DNA from: Flavobacterium aquatile LMG 4008 = ATCC 11947
GTDB lineage: Bacteria; Bacteroidota; Bacteroidia; Flavobacteriales; Flavobacteriaceae
Length of the DNA: 64,000 nt
Reading direction: 5' to 3'
NCBI RefSeq assembly: GCF_000757385.1
Contig: NZ_JRHH01000004.1
Location: 372,001 to 436,000, forward strand
Part shown: positions 9,026-17,753 of the stretch, in pieces
How positions within the stretch are numbered: the first letter of the stretch is position 1
How the letters are laid out: every line of letters begins with the position of its first letter
Made by a program: the position numbers and the translations under genes
The notes under the pieces: generated by a model
What the model saw: the letters and a program-made list of their open reading frames with translations, nothing else
The model's database searches: none
What the model was told of the DNA's origin: nothing

Positions 9026-9631
9026 ATGCAATTCAATCCAAACGAATTAGAGCATTCTGCCGTTTACAAACTACTCACAGGTTCGGTAATTCCTAGACCA
9101 ATTGGCTGGATTTCTACTGTTGATGCAAACGGAATTAACAATCTTGCTCCTTTCTCCTATTTCAATGCTATTGGTGAAGATCCACCACATGTTATGTTTT
9201 CTACAACTCGTGGAAACAATACCAATAAAGATACTCTAAATAATGTTTTGGCAAATGGACAATTTGTGGTAAACATGGTTACCGAAGAATTGGCCGAAAA
9301 AATGAATACCACAGCACAAACTGTTGCTGCAGATGTTGACGAATTCCAATTGGCAGAGGTCACTCCTATTCCATCCACACTAATAAAACCAATGCGTGTT
9401 AAAGAAAGTTTAGTAACTTTTGAATGCGAAATGGTACATCATTACTTTCTAGAAAATCACAAAAATGGTGGCGCATGCATCGTTATTGGTCGGATAGTCA
9501 TGATGCATTTTGATGACAGTATTTTGTTGGATAATTACAAAATTAATTTAGAAACCTACAAACCAATAGCACGTTTAGCAGGATCAAACTATGCTAAATT
9601 AGGCGAATTATTTTCCATTAAAAGAGGATAA
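9026..9631 (+). CDS. Flavin reductase family protein
   Basis: The N-terminal GSVIPRPIGWISTVDANG and LAPFSYFNAIGEDPPHVMFS are characteristic of the FMN-binding split-barrel flavin reductases (DIM6/NTAB-type). The length, 201 residues, is normal. Such proteins reduce FMN or bind flavin for partner oxygenases. Here it is the first gene of the aromatic-acid cluster, 83 bases ahead of the flavin monooxygenase fusion. That monooxygenase carries its own FAD and NAD(P)H functions, so the reductase's role is not obvious; a flavin-binding redox step elsewhere in the route is possible. Confidence 0.85.
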   Translation: MQFNPNELEHSAVYKLLTGSVIPRPIGWISTVDANGINNLAPFSYFNAIGEDPPHVMFSTTRGNNTNKDTLNNVLANGQFVVNMVTEELAEKMNTTAQTVAADVDEFQLAEVTPIPSTLIKPMRVKESLVTFECEMVHHYFLENHKNGGACIVIGRIVMMHFDDSILLDNYKINLETYKPIARLAGSNYAKLGELFSIKRG

Positions 9632-9658
9632 TTTAGCTGAACAAAATATAAACAATTA

Positions 9659-9712
9659 AAAATCCGTGGAAATCCGCGTTGCAAAGCATCCGTGTCATCC
9701 GCGTTCAAAAAA
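9659..9712. repeat. Dispersed CCGCG repeat inside operon
   Basis: AAATCCGTGGAAATCCGCG and CATCCGTGTCATCCGCGTT match, in reverse orientation, the GGACGCGGATGAAACGGAT family found at 30431-30780, 35230-35282, 36436-36990 and 37441-37930. It lies directly before the monooxygenase ATG. It creates a spurious TTG start at 9679. Confidence 0.6.
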
Positions 9713-9714
9713 AT

Positions 9715-12015
9715 ATGAAAATAGCAGTAATTGGTGGTGGTCCAGGCGGACTTTACTTCTCGATATTAACAAAAAAAGCAATGCCTCATTGTCAAATCGA
9801 TGTTTACGAACGCAATAAATCAGATGACAGTTTTGGTTTTGGTGTAGTTTTTTCTGATGAAACTTTAGGCGAATTCTTAAAACGCGACATGCAATCCTAT
9901 GAATTAATCCGAAGCAAATTCGCCTATTGGGATGACATTATCATCGCTCGTGATGGAGAAACAGTAAATATTGCCGGAAACGGATTTTGCGGTTGTTCTC
10001 GAAAAACATTATTACAATTATTACAACAACGCTGTACAGAAGAAGGCGTAAATCTTCATTTCGAACACAATGTAGATGATTTAAGCCAATTTGAAGATGC
10101 CGACATAATCATTGCTTCAGACGGAATTGGAAGTCAAATAAGAACGCAATTCGCATCAGAATTCGGAACTAAAATAGAACTTAAGAAAAACCGATTTGTT
10201 TGGTTAGGTTCAACAAAACCATTAGATGCTTTTACCTATTTTTTTAGAAATACAGAACACGGCTTAATAGTAGCACACTCCTATCAATACGAAGCCGGAA
10301 TGAGTACATGGATTTTCGAATGTTCCGATGAAACTTGGCAAAAGTTTAATTTTGAAGTAACCAACGAAGCCGATACCATTGCTAAAATTTCAGAAATTTT
10401 CAAGGAAGAATTAGATGGTCATGGATTGATTTCAAATAAATCACATTGGCGTCAATTTCCACATGTAACAAATCAAAATTGGTTTCATAAAAATATAGTT
10501 TTACTTGGAGATTCTAAAGCTACAGCGCATTATTCTATCGGTTCGGGAACAAAATTAGCGATGGATTCAGCTATAGGTTTATTCGATGCAGTGATGGCAA
10601 ATCCAAAAGATGTGCAAGCTGCTTTCCAACAGTATGATAAATCCCGAAGAAATACTGTCGAGATGATTCAATATGCGGCTTTAGTGTCGTTAGATTGGTT
10701 CGAAAACATGAACCGTCACAACCAACATCCGTTCTATCAATTTGCTTTCGGATGCATGACACGTGCCAAAAAAGTAACTTACGAGAATTTACGATTACGT
10801 GATAATTCATTTACTGATAAAGTTTTAAAAGAATATAATACCAATTGTCATTCTGAACTTGTTTCAGAATCTGAATCTCCTGCTGCTTTCTCCAAATTCA
10901 AATTAAGAGATTTAGAACTGCAAAACCGAATTGCCATGTCGTCCATGGGACAATATTCAGCAGAAAACGGAGTGGTAAACGACTGGCATTTTCAACATTA
11001 CACTTCAAGAGCTCTTGGCGGATTGGGATTGATTTTAACCGAAATGACGGCTATTTCAGAAACTGGACGTATCACTTTAGGTTGCACAGGTATTTATAAT
11101 GAAAATCAAATAGTTGAATGGAAAAAAATAACTAATTTTATTCATAATAATACATTTACAAAAATTGGAATTCAATTAGGACATTCAGGTCGAAAAGGCG
11201 CCACTAAAAAACCTTGGGAAGAAAATGATTTGGATGAAAAGTGGCAATTAATTTCGGCATCAGCAATTCCGTTTAATGAAAAATTTGCAATACCAGAAGA
11301 AATGACTTTATCCGATATGGATGAAATCACTTCTCAATTTGTTCAAGCAACAATAAACTCAGAAAAAGCTGGATTTGACATGATCGAACTACAAGCACAT
11401 CACGGATTTTTATTAGCTTCTTTCCTATCGCCATTGACAAATGTTCGAACAGACGAATTTGGAGGAAGTATCGAAAACCGATTGAGATTTCCATTACGAG
11501 TTTTCACAGAAATGCGAAACGTTTTTCCAAAAGAAAAACCAATGTCAGTAAGAATCTCAGCAACAGATTGGGCAGAAAACGGAATTTCAGAAGATGATGT
11601 ACTTACAATTGCAGCCGCTTTTAAAAATGCCGGAACCGATATTATTAATGTTTCGACAGGAAATACAGTTACCTATCAGAAACCGCAAACGGGCAGAATG
11701 TGGCAAACACCATTTTCAGATTTGGTTCGAAATACAGTTCAAGTTCCAACAATTACAGCAGGTTACATTCAAGACATCGATCAGATAAATACCATAATTT
11801 TAAACGGTCGCGCAGATATTGTGGCACTTGGAAGACCACTATTATTGGATCCGTATTTTGTTAGAAATGCTCAAGCCTATGAAAATTTTGAAGCAGACGA
11901 TATTCCAAAGCAATACAAAATGGGAATTTCACATTTATATCCATTAAAAACTTCCGAAAGAAAGCAAGCTGACGGAATGAAAAAAGCGTTAAAACCAAAG
12001 AGTAATAAGAAATAG
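9715..12015 (+). CDS. Bifunctional aryl-CoA monooxygenase / old-yellow-enzyme reductase fusion
   Basis: Residues 1-375 form a class A flavoprotein monooxygenase: GGGPGGL FAD-binding motif at the N-terminus and NIVLLGDSKATAHYSIGSG as the second FAD/GD motif. Residues from about 390 to the end form an old-yellow-enzyme domain: IGIQLGHSGRKG, then AHHGFLLASFLSP and DEFGGSIENR. The same order is known in the 2-aminobenzoyl-CoA monooxygenase/reductase of Azoarcus and in proteins named bifunctional salicylyl-CoA 5-hydroxylase/oxidoreductase. The expected reaction is 5-hydroxylation of an ortho-substituted benzoyl-CoA, with a reductive second half. The start is the ATG at 9715, because upstream codons come from a repeat. 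The linker residues CHSELVSESES (378 on) are encoded by a dispersed palindromic repeat. The ligase gene follows two bases later. Confidence 0.88.
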   Translation: MKIAVIGGGPGGLYFSILTKKAMPHCQIDVYERNKSDDSFGFGVVFSDETLGEFLKRDMQSYELIRSKFAYWDDIIIARDGETVNIAGNGFCGCSRKTLLQLLQQRCTEEGVNLHFEHNVDDLSQFEDADIIIASDGIGSQIRTQFASEFGTKIELKKNRFVWLGSTKPLDAFTYFFRNTEHGLIVAHSYQYEAGMSTWIFECSDETWQKFNFEVTNEADTIAKISEIFKEELDGHGLISNKSHWRQFPHVTNQNWFHKNIVLLGDSKATAHYSIGSGTKLAMDSAIGLFDAVMANPKDVQAAFQQYDKSRRNTVEMIQYAALVSLDWFENMNRHNQHPFYQFAFGCMTRAKKVTYENLRLRDNSFTDKVLKEYNTNCHSELVSESESPAAFSKFKLRDLELQNRIAMSSMGQYSAENGVVNDWHFQHYTSRALGGLGLILTEMTAISETGRITLGCTGIYNENQIVEWKKITNFIHNNTFTKIGIQLGHSGRKGATKKPWEENDLDEKWQLISASAIPFNEKFAIPEEMTLSDMDEITSQFVQATINSEKAGFDMIELQAHHGFLLASFLSPLTNVRTDEFGGSIENRLRFPLRVFTEMRNVFPKEKPMSVRISATDWAENGISEDDVLTIAAAFKNAGTDIINVSTGNTVTYQKPQTGRMWQTPFSDLVRNTVQVPTITAGYIQDIDQINTIILNGRADIVALGRPLLLDPYFVRNAQAYENFEADDIPKQYKMGISHLYPLKTSERKQADGMKKALKPKSNKK
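10847..10872. repeat. Palindromic dispersed repeat within coding sequence
   Basis: ATTCTGAA and TTCAGAAT form a stem around a five-base loop. I recognise the surrounding 26 bases as a type of repeat usually found between genes. Here it is in frame, between the monooxygenase and reductase domains. Confidence 0.55.
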
Positions 12016-12017
12016 TC

Positions 12018-13607
12018 ATGAAAAATTACGAAGACAATTTCGCTCACAATAGTTTACCTGAATTAGAATTTCTTCCGGAATATTCTTTTTTGGATTTACC
12101 TCAATTTCAACATCCAGAAATGCTGAATTGCGTCGATAAATTATTAGACAATCATATTAAGGAAGGTCGTGGAAACAACATTTGTATCCAAACTTTTACA
12201 GAAACTTGGACGTATCAAGATTTATATGAAAAAGCAAATCAAATTGCGCATGTTTTAATTGATGATTTAGGATTAAAATCAGGTAATCGCGTGTTGATAC
12301 GTTCTGCCAATAACCCAATGATGGTTGCTTGTTGGTTTGCAATACTAAAAGCTGGTGGAATTGTTGTCGCCACAATGCCATTGCTTCGGGCAAAAGAATT
12401 AACCACCATAATTGATTGCGCCGAGATTTCTCACGCCTTTTGTGACAGCGAATTGTCGGAAGAAATGAATTTAGTAAAATCTGATTTTCTTAAAAAAGTT
12501 AGTTTCTACAGAAATTCTGATTTGGAAAAGTTAATGGAGACCAAGTCAAAAACATTCGTTAATTATCATTCCAAAGCCGATTCCATTTGCCTAATCGGAT
12601 TCACTTCTGGTACAACTGGATTACCAAAAATGACATCGCATTATCACAAAGATATTTTAAATATTTGCGAAGCATTTCCTCAATATTCTTTACAACCCAC
12701 TCAAAATGATGTTTTTACAGGAAGTCCGCCACTCGGATTCACTTTTGGTTTAGGCGGATTGGTTTTGTTTCCAATGTACTTTGGCGCATCCACTTTTTTA
12801 ATAGAAAAACCAAGCCCAGATTTATTGTTAAAAGCAATTGAAGATTTTAAAATTACCATTTGTTTTACAGCTCCAACAGCTTGGAGAATCATAACAACTA
12901 AAGTCAACGATTACGATATTTCCAGCTTGCGCAAATGTATTTCTGCTGGTGAAACATTACCATTAAAGGTTTGGCAAGATTGGTACGATGCAACTGGACT
13001 AAAAATTATTGACGGAATTGGAGCAACCGAAATGTTACACATCTTCATTTCATCTAATGAAGAAAATATGAAACCCGGCGCAACCGGAAAAGCAATTACT
13101 GGTTACGAAGCTAAAATTATTGATGCAGACGGAAATGAAGTTCCAACAAATGAACCAGGAAGATTGGCCGTTCGCGGAATCACAGGTTGCAAATACTTAA
13201 ACCGAATTGAAAAACAAAAAGAATACGTAGAAAACGGCTGGAATTTAACTGGAGATATTTTCCGACAAGATGAAGACGGCTATTTTTGGTTTGTGGCTCG
13301 TGGCGACGATATGATTATTTCTTCTGGATATAATATTGGTGCAATTGAAGTAGAATCCGTACTTTTAACCCACGAAGAAATTCTAGAATGTGCTGTTGTA
13401 GGTTTGCCCGATGAAGAACGTGGAATGTTAGTCTGCGCTCACATTGTCTTAAAAGATTATACTAAAGCTTCTAACGAATTAGCTAAAGATATACAACTAT
13501 GGTTCAAAGAAGTAGCTGCACCATATAAATATCCAAGAGCAATAAATTTTGTTGAAGAATTACCAAAAACGGAAACAGGAAAAATACAACGATTTAAGTT
13601 GAAATAA
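12018..13607 (+). CDS. Aryl-CoA ligase (2-aminobenzoate/benzoate-CoA ligase-like)
   Basis: The product is a 529-residue member of the adenylate-forming superfamily. The P-loop GFTSGTTGLPK lies near residue 195. The hinge region is YFWFVARGDDMIISSGYN, and the C-terminal PKTETGKIQR supplies the catalytic Lys. The arrangement is closest to benzoate/2-aminobenzoate-CoA ligases. It would activate an aromatic acid with ATP and CoA, making the thioester substrate for the preceding monooxygenase. The gene starts two bases after that enzyme's stop, indicating tight co-expression. Whether anthranilate or salicylate is the substrate cannot be read from motifs. Confidence 0.85.
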   Translation: MKNYEDNFAHNSLPELEFLPEYSFLDLPQFQHPEMLNCVDKLLDNHIKEGRGNNICIQTFTETWTYQDLYEKANQIAHVLIDDLGLKSGNRVLIRSANNPMMVACWFAILKAGGIVVATMPLLRAKELTTIIDCAEISHAFCDSELSEEMNLVKSDFLKKVSFYRNSDLEKLMETKSKTFVNYHSKADSICLIGFTSGTTGLPKMTSHYHKDILNICEAFPQYSLQPTQNDVFTGSPPLGFTFGLGGLVLFPMYFGASTFLIEKPSPDLLLKAIEDFKITICFTAPTAWRIITTKVNDYDISSLRKCISAGETLPLKVWQDWYDATGLKIIDGIGATEMLHIFISSNEENMKPGATGKAITGYEAKIIDADGNEVPTNEPGRLAVRGITGCKYLNRIEKQKEYVENGWNLTGDIFRQDEDGYFWFVARGDDMIISSGYNIGAIEVESVLLTHEEILECAVVGLPDEERGMLVCAHIVLKDYTKASNELAKDIQLWFKEVAAPYKYPRAINFVEELPKTETGKIQRFKLK

Positions 13608-13615
13608 GAATATAA

Positions 13616-15196
13616 ATGAGAAAAGTATTCATAACATTCGCCATAACATCCTTGGCAATTATCGGAATTCTAACCTATATCAATTGGAAATTCAGTTTCC
13701 TGTTATTGATATTTATTCCCCTAATAATAATGGGTTTTTACGATATGTATCAATCCAAGAAAACCATTCGTAGAAATTTTCCCCTATTAGGAAGAATGCG
13801 TTATCTCCTTGAAGCTCTTGGACCTGGCGTTCGTCAGTATTTTATAGAAAGCGATACCGACGGAAAACCATTTACAAGATTACAACGAAGTTTGGTATAT
13901 CAAAGAAGTAAAAAAGAAACCGATTCGATGCCTTTCGGAACACAACTCGATGTGTATCAAGATGGTTATGAATGGATTAATCACAGTATCAAAGCCATTT
14001 CATTTTCTAATGTAAACGAAAATCCTCGCGTTAGAATTGGTTCTTCTCAGTGTGAAAAACCGTATCAAGCGAGCTTATTTAACATTAGCGCAATGAGTTT
14101 TGGTTCACTTAGTAAAAACGCAATTATTGCATTAAACGCTGGAGCAAAACAAGGTGGATTTTATCACAATACTGGCGAAGGCGGACTTTCACCGTACCAT
14201 TTACAAGGCGGAGATGTCGTTTGGAATATCGGAACTGGTTATTTCAGCTGTCGCAATGCCGATGGACGATTTGATTATGATGAGTTTGCAAAACGTGCTA
14301 CGCAAGAGAATGTCAAAATGATTGAAATTAAATTCTCTCAAGGTGCAAAACCTGGTCATGGTGGTATTTTACCAAAAGAAAAAGTAACCGATGAAATTGC
14401 CAATATTCGCTTGGTTTCAAAAGGTCACGATATCATTTCTCCACCAACGCATTCGGCATTTAACAATCCGTTAGAATTAATGGAATTTGTTAAATTACTC
14501 CGAAAAGGTTCTGGCGGAAAACCTATCGGAATGAAAATCTGCATCGGAAACAAGTCCGAATTTCTATCCATTTGTAAAGCGATGGTTGCTACCAAAACCT
14601 ATCTCGATTTCATCACTGTAGATGGTGGCGAAGGCGGAACTGGTGCGGCACCACAAGAATATTCAGATCACGTTGGAATGCCATTGCGCGATGCCGTAGC
14701 ATTTGTTTACGACGCCTTAAACGGTTTTGCAATCAAAGACCAAATAAAAATCATTGCCAGCGGAAAAGTAATTACAGGATTTGACATCATCAGAAATTTA
14801 TCCCTTGGAGCCGATTTATGTAATTCAGCACGCGGAATGATGTTTGCCTTGGGTTGCATTCAAGCATTAGAATGTCACGCAAACACTTGTCCAACCGGAG
14901 TTGCAACACAAGACCCAAGACTGACAAAAGGTTTAGTTCCCGAAGAAAAAAGCATTCGTGTGGCACGTTTCCAGCACGAAACCGTAAAATCAGCAATGGA
15001 TTTAATGGCATCAGCAGGAATCGATCATCCAGACAAAGTCGATCGTTCTGTGGTAAGTACACGAATCAATTTAGGCAAAACACAAACATTTGAAGAAACC
15101 TATCCAGAGATAAAAACCGGCTCACTATTAGATGGAAGTACCGTTTCTAACAGCCTTTTTAAAGATTGGAAAAGAGCAAGTGTCGAGAGTTTTTAG
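13616..15196 (+). CDS. FMN-binding glutamate synthase family protein, membrane-anchored
   Basis: Two hydrophobic helices at residues 1-42 are followed by a glutamate-synthase-type (GltB2) FMN domain. Visible motifs are MSFGSLSKNAI, HNTGEGGLSPYH, KPGHGGILP, VDGGEGGTGAAP and the iron-sulfur motif CHANTCPTGVATQ. The amidotransferase domain of true GOGAT is missing, as is usual in this stand-alone family, whose reaction is mostly uncharacterised. It starts 8 bases after the ligase, so it belongs to the operon. A redox step or handling of released ammonia is conceivable but inferred. Confidence 0.85.
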   Translation: MRKVFITFAITSLAIIGILTYINWKFSFLLLIFIPLIIMGFYDMYQSKKTIRRNFPLLGRMRYLLEALGPGVRQYFIESDTDGKPFTRLQRSLVYQRSKKETDSMPFGTQLDVYQDGYEWINHSIKAISFSNVNENPRVRIGSSQCEKPYQASLFNISAMSFGSLSKNAIIALNAGAKQGGFYHNTGEGGLSPYHLQGGDVVWNIGTGYFSCRNADGRFDYDEFAKRATQENVKMIEIKFSQGAKPGHGGILPKEKVTDEIANIRLVSKGHDIISPPTHSAFNNPLELMEFVKLLRKGSGGKPIGMKICIGNKSEFLSICKAMVATKTYLDFITVDGGEGGTGAAPQEYSDHVGMPLRDAVAFVYDALNGFAIKDQIKIIASGKVITGFDIIRNLSLGADLCNSARGMMFALGCIQALECHANTCPTGVATQDPRLTKGLVPEEKSIRVARFQHETVKSAMDLMASAGIDHPDKVDRSVVSTRINLGKTQTFEETYPEIKTGSLLDGSTVSNSLFKDWKRASVESF

Positions 15197-15203
15197 TTTT
15201 TTT

Positions 15204-15290
15204 TAGGAGCTATTTCCAGCTTTACACTCCAATCTTTTCTTTTTTTAAAGAAAAAAAAGAAAAGGATTTCGTTGCAATCTGGGCTAAGCT
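15204..15290. repeat. Dispersed flavobacterial repeat with long A/T hairpin
   Basis: The region begins GGAGCTATTTCCAGC, has a T-rich/A-rich hairpin at 15231-15268, and ends CAATCTGGGCTAAG. It resembles a common flavobacterial intergenic repeat and a degenerate relative at 42278-42375. The hairpin may attenuate or terminate transcripts after the glutamate-synthase-like gene. Confidence 0.5.
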
Positions 15291-15370
15291 TATCAGCAAT
15301 GGTAAGTGACTAATTTAAAATCTGTGATAATCAGTAAAGTTCTGTGACAAAACAAAATCGTATAAAATCA

Positions 15371-15398
15371 AATTCGTAATTCATAATTAGTAATTAAA
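15371..15398. repeat. Four AATTnnn heptamers upstream of thioesterase
   Basis: AATTCGT, AATTCAT, AATTAGT and AATTAAA run in tandem and end one base before the start codon at 15400. Similar 7-bp arrays occur at 38313, 39280 and 39744. Confidence 0.6.
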
Positions 15399-15399
15399 A

Positions 15400-15822
15400 A
15401 TGAACCAACCTTTTATAAAACAAGAAAAAATTCGTTTCCAGCATGTAGATTACGCCGGAATTGTATTCTATCCAAGATTTCTAGAAATGCTCAATTGTCT
15501 GGTCGAAGATTGGTTTGATGAAGCGCTCGACCGACCTTTTTCAAAAATGCACGAAACCAACGGAATTCCAACCGTGGATTTAAAAGTACAATTCAAAAAA
15601 GCAGCACGATTAGGAGAAATCCTAACCAAAAAACTATGGGTTAAAAATCTCGGCTCTGCTTCCATCCTATGCGGATTTAAATTTGAAGACGAAGAAGGAA
15701 AAACCTGTCTTGAAGGAGAAGTAACCTTAGTTAACGTGGCCTTTCAAGAAAATAAAAATGATATTAAAGCCGAACCGTTTAATGAGGAAATGAAAAATAG
15801 AATCTTAAAATATTTAATATGA
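15400..15822 (+). CDS. Acyl-CoA thioesterase, 4-hydroxybenzoyl-CoA thioesterase type
   Basis: The hotdog-fold signature HVDYAGIVFYPRFLEML contains the catalytic Asp and the following AGIVFY of the 4HBT family, and the length of 140 residues is standard. In this cluster it would free the hydroxylated aromatic acid from CoA before ring cleavage. That step would distinguish this route from the Azoarcus 2-aminobenzoyl-CoA pathway, in which CoA is retained. Its TGA stop overlaps the ATG of the next gene. Confidence 0.85.
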   Translation: MNQPFIKQEKIRFQHVDYAGIVFYPRFLEMLNCLVEDWFDEALDRPFSKMHETNGIPTVDLKVQFKKAARLGEILTKKLWVKNLGSASILCGFKFEDEEGKTCLEGEVTLVNVAFQENKNDIKAEPFNEEMKNRILKYLI

Positions 15823-16685
15823 TTTTATTAAAAAAAATAGTTTTAGCATCAATTTTAATAACTAGTCAATTGATGTTTTCACAATTAGAAGACTTAGAAC
15901 GCGCTAAAAATTTCAATAAATGTGAATTAACTTATACCGATGGACATAAAGTAGATGGTTATATAGCGTATTTTCTTGAAAATACTTCAGGTGATTATGA
16001 AGACCTTTATGCATCATCATTTGAAAGATTTTTAAATTTAGATGATAATAGTTTTGAATTTAAAGCAAACGTTTCCGATTTACCAAAGACTATTACTCAA
16101 AAGAATCTATCTATGATCACGGTTTTTTACGATAAAAACTATTATATGTCCTACAGATTAATGAATATTAGAAAATTAGATAGTGATGGTAAATTAATAA
16201 CATCTACCAAAAAAGCATGGTTACCCATTATAAAAGAAGACATTATAAGTTTATATCAGAAAAACTTTTATGAAGATACCTTTAAATACAGTAGAAAGTC
16301 TAAAGACTATATTTTGAAGAAAAGAAAAAAACTTATTACTTTAACCTATTTAAGTAATCAAAAACAAGATATAGCATTTGAAATTTATGATCTTGAAAAA
16401 TTTCGAATATCCATGCCCAAATATAATGATAAATATGTAGCAAAAGTTTTCCAATATATATTTCAAGATTGTAGTGATTTTGTTAAAACAATAATTAAAA
16501 ATGGTAAATGGGAACATTCACAATTTGATAAATCAACAATAGATTATGATTCATTAATTGATGAAGCAAAAAAATCAACATTAGATGAATTTGAAAAATA
16601 TTACACTATTGATACTTTATATTTAAAAAAAGAATCGGAACCTTTTTTAAATTTAATAGAATCTTATAAAAAAAATTGCAATTAA
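15819..16685 (+). CDS. Secreted hypothetical protein inside the catabolic operon
   Basis: The start overlaps the thioesterase stop (ATGA). A signal peptide runs to about SQLMFSQ and leaves about 265 residues, rich in Lys, Asp and Tyr, with no family that I recognise. Its composition is more AT-rich than the flanking enzymes, and it has no evident enzymatic motif. It looks like an insertion of a flavobacterial secreted-protein gene between thioesterase and nitrilase, but the 4-base overlap implies coupled translation. The function is unknown. Confidence 0.6.
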   Translation: MILLKKIVLASILITSQLMFSQLEDLERAKNFNKCELTYTDGHKVDGYIAYFLENTSGDYEDLYASSFERFLNLDDNSFEFKANVSDLPKTITQKNLSMITVFYDKNYYMSYRLMNIRKLDSDGKLITSTKKAWLPIIKEDIISLYQKNFYEDTFKYSRKSKDYILKKRKKLITLTYLSNQKQDIAFEIYDLEKFRISMPKYNDKYVAKVFQYIFQDCSDFVKTIIKNGKWEHSQFDKSTIDYDSLIDEAKKSTLDEFEKYYTIDTLYLKKESEPFLNLIESYKKNCN

Positions 16686-16687
16686 CT

Positions 16688-17668
16688 ATGGAATTCAAAA
16701 AATTCAAAGCAGCCGCTGTACAAACATCACCAGTTTTTCTAAACGTAGAAAAAACTATTGATAAAGCCGTATCCTTCGTAAAAGAAGCCACATCCAACGG
16801 AGCCAATCTAATTGCTTTTCCAGAAGTATTTGTTGCTGGTTATCCGTATTGGAATTGGATTATGACGCCAGTTCAAGGAAGCAAATGGTATGAAGAATTG
16901 TATAAATCTTCTGTAAAAGTTACCGATGAATCAATGAAACCGTTATTTCAAGCGGCAAAAGACCACAATTGCCATATTGTAATCGGAATCAACGAACGCG
17001 GAGACAGTTACGGTGAAATTTACAACACCAATTTAATCATTGACAACAACGGAAACCTAATAGGAAAACACCGAAAACTAGTTCCAACTTGGGCAGAAAA
17101 ACTAACTTGGACTTCTGGCGACGGTTCGTCCTTAAAAGTTTATGATACAGAAATTGGTCCAATAGGAACATTAGCTTGTGGAGAAAACACCAATACATTA
17201 GCGCGTTTCACCTTACTTTCTCAAGGCGAATTAATTCATATTGCCAACTACATTTCGCTTCCAGTTGCACCACCAGATTACGATATGGCAGAAGCAATCA
17301 AAATTAGAGCAGCCGCACATTCATTCGAAGGAAAATTGTTCACAATCGTTTCGTGTTCTACAATTTCACAGGAAATTAAAGATGCCTTGCGAAATGATGT
17401 TCCAAATGTAGATGAATTACTAACACGTAAAAATTCCGCTTTTTCGGGAATTATTGGTCCGAATGGCGCAGTTGTTGGCGAACCATTAATCGACGACGAA
17501 GGAATTGTGTACGCCGATATCGATTTGCAGAAATGCATCCAACCAAAACAAATGCACGACATTCTCGGACATTACAATAGATTTGATATTTTTGATTTGC
17601 GGGTAAACATCGCTCCAACCCGAAAAATCACGTTTATTGATAATCATGAGGATTTTAATAAGAGATAG
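16688..17668 (+). CDS. Carbon-nitrogen hydrolase (nitrilase superfamily)
   Basis: All three catalytic elements are present: Glu in FPEVFVAGYP, Lys in KHRKLVPTWAEKLTW, and Cys in ACGENTNTLARF. The CGEN context is typical of branch-1 nitrilases, while amidases of the superfamily usually have a different residue set. The frame opens at a TTG at 16676, but the ATG at 16688 is the likely start, giving 326 residues. In the proposed pathway the enzyme would hydrolyse an amide or nitrile carbon-nitrogen bond; maleamate is a candidate substrate if the feed is anthranilate. True nitrile hydrolysis is an alternative. Confidence 0.83.
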   Translation: MEFKKFKAAAVQTSPVFLNVEKTIDKAVSFVKEATSNGANLIAFPEVFVAGYPYWNWIMTPVQGSKWYEELYKSSVKVTDESMKPLFQAAKDHNCHIVIGINERGDSYGEIYNTNLIIDNNGNLIGKHRKLVPTWAEKLTWTSGDGSSLKVYDTEIGPIGTLACGENTNTLARFTLLSQGELIHIANYISLPVAPPDYDMAEAIKIRAAAHSFEGKLFTIVSCSTISQEIKDALRNDVPNVDELLTRKNSAFSGIIGPNGAVVGEPLIDDEGIVYADIDLQKCIQPKQMHDILGHYNRFDIFDLRVNIAPTRKITFIDNHEDFNKR

Positions 17669-17753
17669 AATAATGCCACAGATTTAAAAGATTTTCACAG
17701 ATTATAAAAATCCTTTTTATCTTTTAAATCAATGGCAAAATAATAAATTACAT
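17669..17753. repeat. Dispersed CCACAGATT-type repeat in operon
   Basis: GCCACAGATTTAAAAGATT and TTCACAGATTATAAAAATCC are of a type I associate with flavobacterial intergenic repeats; a relative lies near 28240. It separates the nitrilase and dioxygenase genes. Confidence 0.45.

Noticed and set aside
9679..9714. TTG start 36 bases upstream of the monooxygenase ATG
   Set aside because: The added codons come from a dispersed repeat; the ATG at 9715 begins the conserved FAD-binding strand.
16676..16687. TTG start of the nitrilase
   Set aside because: It overlaps the preceding gene and adds four unconserved residues; the ATG at 16688 is preferred.
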